A stretch of DNA of 64,000 nucleotides from an uncultured Ectothiorhodospiraceae bacterium (lineage in GTDB: Bacteria; Pseudomonadota; Gammaproteobacteria; Nitrococcales; Nitrococcaceae). Shown piece by piece: positions 1 through 10,066 of the stretch (the stretch's first letter is position 1; every line of letters begins with the position of its first letter). The stretch lies in contig CAJXKP010000001.1 of assembly GCA_913055565.1 (NCBI GenBank), positions 99,248 to 163,247 on the forward strand, written 5' to 3'. The position numbers and the translations under genes were made by a program. The notes below the pieces were generated by a model. The model had not been told where the DNA came from. It saw only the letters and a list, made by a program, of their open reading frames with translations, and made no database searches.

Positions 1-127
1 GACCGGCTCCGCGTGGGGTCAGCACATCCTGGATAACTTCCGGGACTACGTCGGCCAGTTCTGGCTGGTCAAGCCCAAGGCGGCCGATATTAACGAGGTG
101 CTGGACACGCTACGGATCGCCGCCTGA
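1..127 (+). CDS. gltB: Glutamate synthase large subunit, C-terminal end (partial)
   Basis: The frame starting at base 2 is open from the window edge to a TGA at 125-127. It encodes about 41 residues that match the end of bacterial GltB: a G-S-A-W-G-Q-H-I-L-D-N stretch, then F-W-L-V-K-P-K-A-A-D. GltB is the glutamine-hydrolysing and 2-oxoglutarate-aminating subunit of NADPH glutamate synthase. The small subunit gene follows 69 bases downstream on the same strand, which is the usual gltBD order and supports the call despite the short fragment. The rest of the gene lies left of the window. Confidence 0.85.
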   Translation, partial: TGSAWGQHILDNFRDYVGQFWLVKPKAADINEVLDTLRIAA

Positions 128-148
128 GGCAGCGACCCCAAACGATAG

Positions 149-1603
<1,455 letters not shown>

Positions 1604-1652
1604 CCCGAGCCAGGGTGAGACCAACGTGGTTCCCCGGCGGGGGAGCGCGCCG

Positions 1653-1817
1653 CAGCAATTCTCATTTTGGCCTTTGAGGCGGTCGCGTTAGCCCCTGCCA
1701 AGGGCGTCTGCGGCCAGGGAAGGCCGCCGTAGAGGCTCCAAGGAAGGTTTATGGCGTCCCTTGGCGGGGGGTGACGCGACCAGGCGCGCTCCTGGGATCC
1801 CATGATGAGAATTGCTG
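1653..1817. repeat. Palindromic repeat family A, copy 1
   Basis: This 165-bp intergenic element begins with CAGCAATTCTCAT and ends with the inverted match ATGAGAATTGCTG. Inside are inverted arms ending in GCCAAGGG/CCCTTGGC. A core contains a GCGGCC...GGCCGC hairpin followed by a CTCCAAGGAAGG segment. Related copies lie at 26200-26363 and 55345-55510. The right end overlaps an in-frame extension of the downstream hemE frame, but that extension is probably not translated. No transposase gene is present, so it is either a non-autonomous element or a structured intergenic repeat. Confidence 0.85.
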
Positions 1818-1859
1818 AGCGCGCCGGGGCCCAGCCAATGCCGAGGCACGGTGCGCGCG

Positions 1860-1868
1860 TGCTACACT
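1860..1868 (+). promoter_or_regulatory. Extended -10 promoter for hemE
   Basis: TGC followed by TACACT (-10 at 1863-1868) fits an extended -10 promoter; no good -35 hexamer is visible. Transcription would begin near 1875, just after repeat A copy 1. This excludes the ATG start inside the repeat and favours the TTG start of hemE at 1901. Confidence 0.45.
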
Positions 1869-1900
1869 ACGCGGTGTTTCCGTACAGTGGTATCACCGCC

Positions 1901-2971
1901 TTGAGCCAGCTCGACAACGATCTGCTGCTGCGTGCCCTGAACCGCGAGCCCGTGCCGCGCACGCCGGTCTGGATCATGCGCCAGGCCGGGCGCTACCTCC
2001 CCGAGTATCGCCGTATACGCGAACAGGCGGGCAGCTTTATGGCGCTGTGCCAGAACCCTGAGCTCGCCTGCCAGGTCACCCTGCAGCCCGTGGAGCGCTT
2101 CCGGCTCGACGCGGCTATCCTGTTCTCGGATATATTGACCATCCCCGAGGCCATGGGCCTGGGCCTCTACTTTGAGCCCGGCGAGGGACCGCGCCTGAAG
2201 CATCCGGTCCGCGATGAGCGCGCCATCGACCAACTGCCGGTGCCGGACGCCCGCGACGAGCTCGGCTACGTACCCGACGCCATCCGCCTGACGCGCCGCG
2301 AGCTCCAGGGCCGCGTGCCACTGATCGGCTTCGCGGGCAGCCCCTGGACGCTCGCCACCTATATGGTTGAAGGCGAGAGCAGCCGCGAATTCCGTCGCAT
2401 CAAGACCCTGCTCTACGATCGCCCGGAGCTGCTCCACCGGCTGCTCAGCAAGGCCGCCGACAGCATCACGGACTATCTCAATGCCCAGACCGAGGCTGGG
2501 GCGCAGGCGCTGATGATCTTCGATACCTGGGGTGGCGCCCTGTCTCACGAGGCCTACCACGCCTTCTCGCTAGCCTACGCCAAGCGCGTGATCAAGGGTC
2601 TGACCCGCCAGCGCGAGGGCCGCCATATCCCCGTGATCTTCTTCACCAAGAACGGCGGTCTCTGGCTGGAGGCCATGGCCGACTCGGGCGCTGATGCCCT
2701 TGGCCTCGACTGGAGCACGAGCCTTGGCGAAGCGCGTCAGCGCGTCGGCGAACGCGTCGCCCTCCAGGGCAACCTCGATCCCTGCGCCCTCTACGCCCGG
2801 CCCGAGACCATCCGCACCGAGGTCGCTCGCACACTGGCCGATTACGGCACCGGTCCGGGACATGTGTTCAACCTGGGCCATGGCGTCCACCCCGAGATCC
2901 AGCCCGACCATGTCGACGCCATGATCGAGGCCGTCCACGAGCTTAGTCCGGCCCATCATGAGCAGCGATAG
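1901..2971 (+). CDS. hemE: Uroporphyrinogen decarboxylase
   Basis: HemE removes four carboxyl groups from uroporphyrinogen III to give coproporphyrinogen III in heme synthesis. The conserved early [10 protein letters not shown] motif, the [14 protein letters not shown] segment and the G-H-G-V-H-P-E-I end are all present. The open frame extends back to an ATG at 1802, but those extra 33 residues are encoded by repeat A and cross the likely promoter. A TTG at 1901 gives [11 protein letters not shown], which matches the usual family N terminus, and a normal 356-residue protein. The 3' end overlaps the Nudix gene by 14 bases, implying coupled translation. Confidence 0.93.
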   Translation: MSQLDNDLLLRALNREPVPRTPVWIMRQAGRYLPEYRRIREQAGSFMALCQNPELACQVTLQPVERFRLDAAILFSDILTIPEAMGLGLYFEPGEGPRLKHPVRDERAIDQLPVPDARDELGYVPDAIRLTRRELQGRVPLIGFAGSPWTLATYMVEGESSREFRRIKTLLYDRPELLHRLLSKAADSITDYLNAQTEAGAQALMIFDTWGGALSHEAYHAFSLAYAKRVIKGLTRQREGRHIPVIFFTKNGGLWLEAMADSGADALGLDWSTSLGEARQRVGERVALQGNLDPCALYARPETIRTEVARTLADYGTGPGHVFNLGHGVHPEIQPDHVDAMIEAVHELSPAHHEQR

Positions 2972-3440
2972 CCCCTCCGCCGAACGCGACCTCGGTACGC
3001 GTCACGGCAAGCGGATACGGGTCCTATCGGCCGGTGTCGCCGTGATCCGGCCGGAGGGGCACGAGTGGCGCCTATTGCTGTTGCGCGCCTACCGCTACTG
3101 GGACTTCCCCAAGGGCAAGGTCGAGGCGGGCGAGACGCCGCTGGAGGGCGCCTGCCGCGAGGTTGCCGAGGAGAGCGGTATCACGGACTTGGACTTCCGA
3201 TGGGGTGAGACCTACTTCGAAACGGGACCGTACGGTCCCGGCAAGATAGCGCGCTACTACGTGGCGCAGACCCGAAGCCAGGACGTCGTCCTGGGCATCG
3301 CCCCGGAGCTGGGGCGCCCCGAGCATCACGAGTATCGTTGGGTCGGCTTCGATGAGGCCTTCCGCCTCGCCTCACCGCGCGTGCGACGCGTGTTGCGTTG
3401 GCTCAAGCGCCAATTACCGCCACGGCCCGACCAGCGTTAG
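2958..3440 (+). CDS. Nudix hydrolase
   Basis: This 160-residue protein has a perfect Nudix box (G-x5-E-x7-R-E-x-x-E-E-x-G-x) at about residues 53-75. The box binds Mg2+ and hydrolyses a nucleoside diphosphate linked to another group. [11 protein letters not shown] run just before the box resembles bis(5'-nucleosyl)-tetraphosphatases of the asymmetric type, so diadenosine tetraphosphate is a plausible substrate, although this is inferred. It overlaps the 3' end of hemE by 14 bases and probably shares its mRNA. No signal peptide is seen, so the enzyme is cytoplasmic. Confidence 0.85.
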   Translation: MSSDSPSAERDLGTRHGKRIRVLSAGVAVIRPEGHEWRLLLLRAYRYWDFPKGKVEAGETPLEGACREVAEESGITDLDFRWGETYFETGPYGPGKIARYYVAQTRSQDVVLGIAPELGRPEHHEYRWVGFDEAFRLASPRVRRVLRWLKRQLPPRPDQR

Positions 3441-3487
3441 GCGAGCAACCCCGCGATAACCCGCCCACTGTCCCAGACTAGCCGCCC

Positions 3488-4903
3488 TCACGGTACTAAT
3501 CGCTGCAGCCAGCGCACCAGCCGCCGCGTACCGGCACTGAATAGACGCGGTGCGTAATGCGTATTCACTACGCGACGGTGGATCTGCGACAGCGTGGGGT
3601 AGGCGTGAATCGCCGAGCTCACGTGGCCGAGCCGTACCCTGGCCTGCATGGCCAGGACCACCTCATGGATCAGCTCCCCGGCATGCGGGCCGAGAATGGT
3701 CGCGCCGAGGATACGGCCACGGCAAATGACCAACTGCATGCGCCCGTGTGCCTCCCCCTCGGCGTGGGCCCGATCGAGCTGGTCGAAGGGGAACGTCAGG
3801 ACCTCGGCATCCGGGTAGCGCTGCCTCGCCTGCGACGGCGTGGGACCGACCCGAGCAAGCTCCGGATCGGTGTAGGTAACACCGGGAACGACGCGATAAT
3901 CGATGCGCCGCGGCCAACGCAACACGGCATTGCTGATGATGACACCGGCCTGATGCTCGGCCATGTGGGTGAACGGATAAGGCCCACAGACGTCGCCGCA
4001 GGCGAAGATGTGGCGCTGCGTCGTCCGCATCCGTCGGTCCACCAGGATACCGGCGCTGCCGCGGTCCACGCCCGCGGCGTCTAGGCCCAATCCCTCGACG
4101 TTGGGCGCCCGACCGGCGGCCACCAGCAGGGCATCTACCTCCACCGGCATACGGTCCTCGCCCCGCCGGGCGTAGACGCATTGGCGGTCACCGCTCGCCT
4201 CGACCCGCTCGACCCGCGTGCCCGGGCGCACAGCCACGCCCTCGGCGGCCATGATCGCGCGTAACTCGCCCGCGATAGCCCGATCTTCCCGGGGCAGGAT
4301 CTCCTCGGCCATGTCGAACAGCGTGACGCGGCTACCCAGCCGCTGGAACGCCTGAGCCAGCTCGACACCGACCGGGCCGGCACCCATTACCGCCAATCGC
4401 GCCGGCAGCCGCGTCTGGTCGAAGACGTCCTCATTGGTCCAATAGTCGACCTCCTCGAGCCCAGGAATAGCGGGTACGGCCGGCCTGGAACCGGTAGCGA
4501 TCACAAAGCGCCGGGCCCTCAGCCGCTGCCCCTTGATCGCGATCTCATACGGGTTGCAAAAACGCGCCTCGCCGAACAGGACCTCAACACCGAGCTCACG
4601 AAGGCGTTCCGGATCATCATGGGCCTCGATCGTCGCAATCACGGCGCGTACGCGCTCGTTGACACCAGCGAGAGCCACCTCGGGGCGACAGCTCGGAAGA
4701 CCAAAATCCCCGCCTCGGCGCATCAGCGAGGCGACCTTGGCCGACTTTATAAAGGTCTTGCTCGGAACGCAGCCGCAACGGAGGCAATCGCCACCGAGCC
4801 GGGGCGATTTCTCGACGAGGGTTACACGCAACCCCAGTTGGGCGGCGACACTCGCGGTCACCAGACCGCCAACCCCGCCTCCGACGATGATCAGATCACG
4901 CAA
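3488..4903 (-). CDS. FAD-dependent pyridine nucleotide-disulfide oxidoreductase (mercuric-reductase-like family)
   Basis: The 471-residue protein has the class I flavin disulfide reductase fold: an N-terminal G-G-G-V-G-G FAD motif, the redox-active pair C40/C45 (with an extra C43), an NAD(P)-binding G-A-G-P-V-G motif near residue 174, and a C-terminal dimerisation domain. In lipoamide dehydrogenase or glutathione reductase the C-terminal catalytic pair is His...Glu in H-P-T-x-x-E. Here the motif reads H-A-Y-P-T-L-S-Q, so Tyr and Gln occupy those places. That fits the MerA-like uncharacterised branch rather than a true lipoamide dehydrogenase. It lacks the N-terminal HMA domain and C-terminal Cys pair of true MerA. 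The substrate is unknown. Confidence 0.85.
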   Translation of the reverse strand: MRDLIIVGGGVGGLVTASVAAQLGLRVTLVEKSPRLGGDCLRCGCVPSKTFIKSAKVASLMRRGGDFGLPSCRPEVALAGVNERVRAVIATIEAHDDPERLRELGVEVLFGEARFCNPYEIAIKGQRLRARRFVIATGSRPAVPAIPGLEEVDYWTNEDVFDQTRLPARLAVMGAGPVGVELAQAFQRLGSRVTLFDMAEEILPREDRAIAGELRAIMAAEGVAVRPGTRVERVEASGDRQCVYARRGEDRMPVEVDALLVAAGRAPNVEGLGLDAAGVDRGSAGILVDRRMRTTQRHIFACGDVCGPYPFTHMAEHQAGVIISNAVLRWPRRIDYRVVPGVTYTDPELARVGPTPSQARQRYPDAEVLTFPFDQLDRAHAEGEAHGRMQLVICRGRILGATILGPHAGELIHEVVLAMQARVRLGHVSSAIHAYPTLSQIHRRVVNTHYAPRLFSAGTRRLVRWLQRLVP

Positions 4904-5038
4904 ATCGATCTTCCCTCACGACGTCTGTCAGGGCGCGGCCCGACCGTGGCCGCGAAGCCGGTGGCTACCAAACGGCATGATGACGCGCGATCGGAGCCCT
5001 ATACATCCGTATTAGCGCGGAGCGAGCGATGGACCGGC

Positions 5039-5067
5039 TTGGGCGCGAACGTCGGCACAGGCATACT
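5039..5067 (+). promoter_or_regulatory. Sigma-70 type promoter for hemB
   Basis: TTGGGC at 5039-5044 and CATACT at 5062-5067 are separated by exactly 17 bases. Initiation near 5074 would leave a leader of about 32 bases before the TTG start of hemB at 5106. Confidence 0.5.
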
Positions 5068-5069
5068 AA

Positions 5070-6113
<1,044 letters not shown>

Positions 6114-6166
6114 GCCGCGTCACCGCCGTGGGAACAGCTCGCAGCAACCAGTAACGAGGGCGCGCC

Positions 6167-6979
6167 ATGGATCACTACGTCGTCATGGGCAACCCCATCG
6201 ACCATTCCAAGTCGCCGCCGATACACCAGCTCTTCGCCGCGCAGACCGATCAGGCCATGAGCTATGAGCGACAGCTCGTGGCCGAGGGTGGCTTCGCCGA
6301 GGCCGTCGCGGCCTTCCAGGACAGCGGCGGCCGCGGCGCGAATGTAACGGTGCCGTTCAAGGAGCAGGCCTGGCACCTGGCTGATCGCCGCAGCCACCGC
6401 GCCGAGCGCGCGGGCGCCGTGAATACGCTCGCTTTCGAGGCAGGCGAGCGCTACGGCGATAACACCGACGGCGCCGGCCTGGTCCGCGATATAGGCGTCA
6501 ATCACGCGACTCGCCTGGCGGGCCGCGCCATCCTGGTCATCGGCGCCGGTGGCGCTGTACGCGGGGTCTTGCCCGCTATCCTGGCGTGCGGACCATCGTC
6601 CGTATGCATCGCCAACCGGACGGCGACGAAAGCGAGCGCTCTGGCACGCGAGATGGCCGACCTCGGGGCCATCGAGGGTGGTGGCTTTGCCGAACTAGCG
6701 GGCCGGGGCTTCGATGTGGTCATTAATGCCACATCTTCCGGTCTGCACGGCGAGCTACCGCCGCTGCCGGACGGCCTCCTGAGCGAGGGGTGCCTGTGCT
6801 ACGACATGGTCTACGCCGATGAGCCCACGGCCTTCGTACGCTGGGCGCGTGAACAAGGCGCCGCCCAGGCCGTCGATGGCCTCGGCATGCTGGTCGAGCA
6901 AGCCGCCGAGTCGTTCCTGCTCTGGCGCGGCGTACGCCCAGACACGGCCCCCGTCATCGAGGCCCTGCGGCCGTCCTAG
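6167..6979 (+). CDS. aroE: Shikimate dehydrogenase (NADP+)
   Basis: AroE reduces 3-dehydroshikimate to shikimate with NADPH in the aromatic amino acid pathway. The 270-residue protein shows the N-terminal G-N-P-I-D-H-S-K-S-P substrate-binding motif, the catalytic K65 in N-V-T-V-P-F-K, D101 in N-T-D-G-A-G, and the nucleotide motif G-A-G-G-A-V-R near residues 126-132. A GAGGG ribosome site lies six bases before the ATG. It follows hemB by 53 bases on the same strand and may be cotranscribed. It is convergent with the aspartoacylase-like gene. Confidence 0.95.
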   Translation: MDHYVVMGNPIDHSKSPPIHQLFAAQTDQAMSYERQLVAEGGFAEAVAAFQDSGGRGANVTVPFKEQAWHLADRRSHRAERAGAVNTLAFEAGERYGDNTDGAGLVRDIGVNHATRLAGRAILVIGAGGAVRGVLPAILACGPSSVCIANRTATKASALAREMADLGAIEGGGFAELAGRGFDVVINATSSGLHGELPPLPDGLLSEGCLCYDMVYADEPTAFVRWAREQGAAQAVDGLGMLVEQAAESFLLWRGVRPDTAPVIEALRPS

Positions 6980-6980
6980 C

Positions 6981-7004
6981 CCGTCGCCGGCGTGCCAGCG
7001 ACGG
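6981..7004. terminator. Hairpin between convergent genes
   Basis: A perfect 7-bp stem, CCGTCGC (6981-6987) with GCGACGG (6998-7004), lies in the 32-base gap between convergent aroE and the aspartoacylase-like gene. It has no U-tract, so a bidirectional terminator role is only a suggestion. Confidence 0.35.
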
Positions 7005-7011
7005 CCAGCGC

Positions 7012-8094
7012 TCACACGATGGGCGGCTCATCCTCCCAGCTCTGGTCCTCCTCCAGTTCGCGGCTAAAGGCCTCGACGTGGCGCGCGACCCGTCTCGCCG
7101 CATCGAAGCGCGCGAGATTGAACAGCGCCTCGCCCTCATGGACCAGCGGCAGATTGTTCCGCCCGATAACGATGCCGGCGGTTGGGGCGACGACGGTCAT
7201 CTCGGACTCCCCAAAGGGATCCGCGATAAACCCCAGCGTCTGGCCCTCGGTGACGTGCGCCCCCAGTGGCACGATGGCGCGGAAGAGGCCATCCTGCTCA
7301 CCGCGGACCCAGGCATTGTTATTAGCCACGTAGCTCTTACGACGCCCCTCGCGCTGGCGCTTGCTCGTACGCGGCGCCATCTCGAGCTGACGCATGACGC
7401 GCACGACCCCGCGCACCCCCGCCTTGATGGACTGCTCGTTAAAGCGCAATGCCTCGCCGGCCTCGTAGGTAATCACCGGCTTGCCGGACTCGCTGCACAT
7501 ATGCCGCAGGCTGCCCTCGATGAGCGGCGTATTCACGATCACGGGCGTGCCGAAGGCCTGCGCCATGGCTTCGCAGTCGGGCTCATCCAGATTGGCGCGG
7601 ATCTGGGGCAGATTATCGCGGTGTACGGCCGCCGTGTGAAGATCGATCACGTGGCTGGCGTGCTCCACGATGCGCGTGCGGAACAGATAAGCCAGGCGCG
7701 CGGCGAGGGAACCGCGCTCGGTTCCCGGGAAGGCGCGATTGAGATCGCGCCGATCCGGCAGATAGCGCGAACGGTCCGTGAAGCCGAAGACGTTCACAAT
7801 CGGCACCGCCAGGAGGGTCCCCCGCAGCTGCCTCATCACGGGGAGCTGGAGCAGACGGCGGATGATCTCCACGCCGTTGATCTCATCGCCGTGAATGGCG
7901 GCGTTGACCAAAACGGTCGGCCCCGGCCGCCGGCCGTGGACGACGTGGACGGGCAATGACACCGGGGCATGGGTATACAGCAGCGCCGCCGGGATATCGA
8001 TGGTCTGGCGGCTGCCAGCCGGAACCGCGACCCCGCCCACCTCAATGGCAGCCCGCGACTTCGAGCGACGCCGCCTGGGGGAGCTCTCGCTCAC
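7012..8094 (-). CDS. Succinylglutamate desuccinylase/aspartoacylase family hydrolase
   Basis: This 360-residue protein belongs to the zinc carboxypeptidase-like M14/AstE-AspA superfamily. It shows the N-A-A-I-H-G-D-E zinc-binding motif (His and Glu ligands) near residues 64-71, and a downstream I-D-L-H-T-A supplies the third ligand. A lysine/arginine-rich N terminus precedes the domain. Such proteins deacylate N-acyl amino acids or related compounds, and the substrate here is not known. It starts with GTG, and its first bases overlap the stop of the carbonic anhydrase gene by four bases (GTGA). It is therefore the last gene of the gor operon. Confidence 0.85.
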   Translation of the reverse strand: MSESSPRRRRSKSRAAIEVGGVAVPAGSRQTIDIPAALLYTHAPVSLPVHVVHGRRPGPTVLVNAAIHGDEINGVEIIRRLLQLPVMRQLRGTLLAVPIVNVFGFTDRSRYLPDRRDLNRAFPGTERGSLAARLAYLFRTRIVEHASHVIDLHTAAVHRDNLPQIRANLDEPDCEAMAQAFGTPVIVNTPLIEGSLRHMCSESGKPVITYEAGEALRFNEQSIKAGVRGVVRVMRQLEMAPRTSKRQREGRRKSYVANNNAWVRGEQDGLFRAIVPLGAHVTEGQTLGFIADPFGESEMTVVAPTAGIVIGRNNLPLVHEGEALFNLARFDAARRVARHVEAFSRELEEDQSWEDEPPIV

Positions 8095-8621
8095 GCGCTA
8101 CCCTCGTGGCGTTGCTTCAGACTGACGTAGTGGCGCGCCGAGTAGACCAGCTGCTCGCGATCCTCATCGGTGAGCTCGCGTGCCTTGCGCACCGGCGAGC
8201 CGAAATACAGATGCCCCGACACCAGGCGTTTACCCGGTGGCACGAGGGCGTTGGCGCCCACGATGACGTCATCCTCGACCACGGCACCGTCCATCACCGT
8301 CGCGCCCATGCCCACCAGGACCCGATCGCCAAGCGTGCAGGCATGGATAATGGCGCGGTGGCCGATGGTGACATCGGCGCCGATGCGCGTGGCCAAACCA
8401 CCGGGGGTATACGGTCCATCGTGGGTGACATGCACCACCGTGCCATCCTGGATGTTGGTGCGCGCCGCCACCTCGATGGTATTGACGTCACCACGCATGA
8501 CCGTCGTCGGCCAGACCGAGACGTCCTCGCCAAGGCGGACGTCACCGACGACGACCGCGGTCTCATCGACCCAGGCACCATCCGACAGCATAGGTGCCAT
8601 GCCCTCAAGCGTCCTAATCAT
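8091..8621 (-). CDS. Gamma-carbonic anhydrase family protein (YrdA-like)
   Basis: The 176-residue protein is a left-handed beta-helix of hexapeptide repeats, seen as repeated I/V-G-x4 turns (for example I-G-A-D-V-T-I-G-H-R-A-I-I-H). It keeps the metal-binding histidines of gamma-carbonic anhydrases in the H-V-T-H, I-G-H and I-H-A-C-T-L motifs. Members bind zinc or iron as trimers; some hydrate CO2 and others have no shown activity. A short C-terminal helix follows. The gene lies 12 bases after gor and overlaps the next gene by four bases, so all three are one transcript. Confidence 0.88.
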   Translation of the reverse strand: MIRTLEGMAPMLSDGAWVDETAVVVGDVRLGEDVSVWPTTVMRGDVNTIEVAARTNIQDGTVVHVTHDGPYTPGGLATRIGADVTIGHRAIIHACTLGDRVLVGMGATVMDGAVVEDDVIVGANALVPPGKRLVSGHLYFGSPVRKARELTDEDREQLVYSARHYVSLKQRHEGSA

Positions 8622-8633
8622 GCCTTCGCTCCC

Positions 8634-9986
8634 TTAGGTCATGGTGACCAATTCCTCGGCGGCCGTGGGATGGATCGCCACGGTATTATCCAGATCGGCC
8701 TTGCGCGCGCCCATGCGGACGGCGACGGCGAAGCCCTGGAGCATCTCATCGCTCCCGATGCCGAAAAGATGGACCCCCACTACCTTCTCGTCATCGCCGA
8801 CACAGACCAGTTTCATAAAGCTGCGGCGCTTGTTCTCGGGCGCCTCCAGGGCGAAATCCATGGGCGTAAAGCGCGTCTCGTAACAGCGTACCGCGGCGTC
8901 GCCGTACTGCTCGCGGGCCTGCGGCTCGGTTAGCCCGACGGTCCCCATGGGCGGATGCGTGAACACGACGGTCGGGATGGCGCTGTAATCCAGATAGCTA
9001 TCCCCGGCCCCGCCATAGACGCGATCGGCCAGGCGGCGGCCCGCCGCGATGGCCACGGGGGTGAGCTCGTAGGACCCGATAACGTCGCCCAGGGCGAAGA
9101 TATGGGCTTGGTTCGTGACCTGATAGCGATCCACCGGGATGGTGCCGTTATCGGCCAACTCAACCCCCGCGTTCGCCAAGCCGAGATCCTCCGTACTGGG
9201 ATCACGCCCGATGGCCCAGATGAGCTTGTCCATGCCGGTGAGCTCGCGACCGTCCTCACCATAGAGGGTGAGCTTCTCACCGGCCTCGACACCCACGGGT
9301 TGGAACCCGGTCACGACCTCGATGCCATCGGCCTCGGCGGCCTCCATGAGGCCTTCCCGCAGGATAGGATCAAACGCGCGCAGCGGCTCCTGACGGCGGA
9401 TCACCAGCCTCACGCGGCTCCCTAACTGGCGCAGCATCGAGGCGAGCTCGACGGCAATATAGCCCGCCCCCACAACCGCAACGTCCTCGGGGCGATCGCG
9501 CAGGGCGAAGAAGCCATTGGAATCGATGCCCAGGTCGGCCCCGGGGATCGCGGGCCAGCTCGGCCGGCCACCGACCGCCACCAGGAACCGATCCGCGCTG
9601 TACTGCTCGCCGGCGACCTCGATGGTATGCGGGTCCAGAAAGCGCGCCCGGCCGGTAATGGCAGTCACGCCGGCCTTGTCCAGGTTGCTCTGATAGATGT
9701 CGTTGAGGCGCTCGATGTAGGCCTCGCGCCGCGCCACCAGCGTACCCCAGTCCAGGCCGCGGCGAGCCACGTCGAAGCCAAAGGCCTCGGCATGCCCCAG
9801 GGCCGCGGCGTGATGGGCCGCGTTCCACATCACCTTCTTCGGCACACAGCCGACGTTAACGCAGGTCCCCCCGAACCGGTCCTCCTCGACCACGGCCACG
9901 CTCGCGCCATGGGCCGCCGCCCGTCGAGCCGTTGCGATACCACCGCTACCGCCCCCTATACAGATAAGATCGAACTGATTCGCCAT
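8634..9986 (-). CDS. gor: Glutathione-disulfide reductase
   Basis: The 450-residue flavoprotein reduces glutathione disulfide with NADPH. The FAD motif G-G-G-S-G-G is at residues 11-16 and the redox pair is C42/C47 in [12 protein letters not shown]. The NADPH domain contains G-A-G-Y-I-A followed by R-x5-R residues typical of NADPH specificity. The C terminus keeps the catalytic H-P-T-A-A-E-E-L, unlike the MerA-like paralogue at 3488-4903. It is first in a three-gene minus-strand operon. The 80-base gap to divergent prlC must hold its promoter. Confidence 0.93.
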   Translation of the reverse strand: MANQFDLICIGGGSGGIATARRAAAHGASVAVVEEDRFGGTCVNVGCVPKKVMWNAAHHAAALGHAEAFGFDVARRGLDWGTLVARREAYIERLNDIYQSNLDKAGVTAITGRARFLDPHTIEVAGEQYSADRFLVAVGGRPSWPAIPGADLGIDSNGFFALRDRPEDVAVVGAGYIAVELASMLRQLGSRVRLVIRRQEPLRAFDPILREGLMEAAEADGIEVVTGFQPVGVEAGEKLTLYGEDGRELTGMDKLIWAIGRDPSTEDLGLANAGVELADNGTIPVDRYQVTNQAHIFALGDVIGSYELTPVAIAAGRRLADRVYGGAGDSYLDYSAIPTVVFTHPPMGTVGLTEPQAREQYGDAAVRCYETRFTPMDFALEAPENKRRSFMKLVCVGDDEKVVGVHLFGIGSDEMLQGFAVAVRMGARKADLDNTVAIHPTAAEELVTMT

Positions 9987-10066
9987 GACCTACTAGCACC
10001 TCGTCGCCTGCGCCGTTATGCGGCACAATCTACGCGACCCACGACACTACGAGCAAAGCCCCGTCC

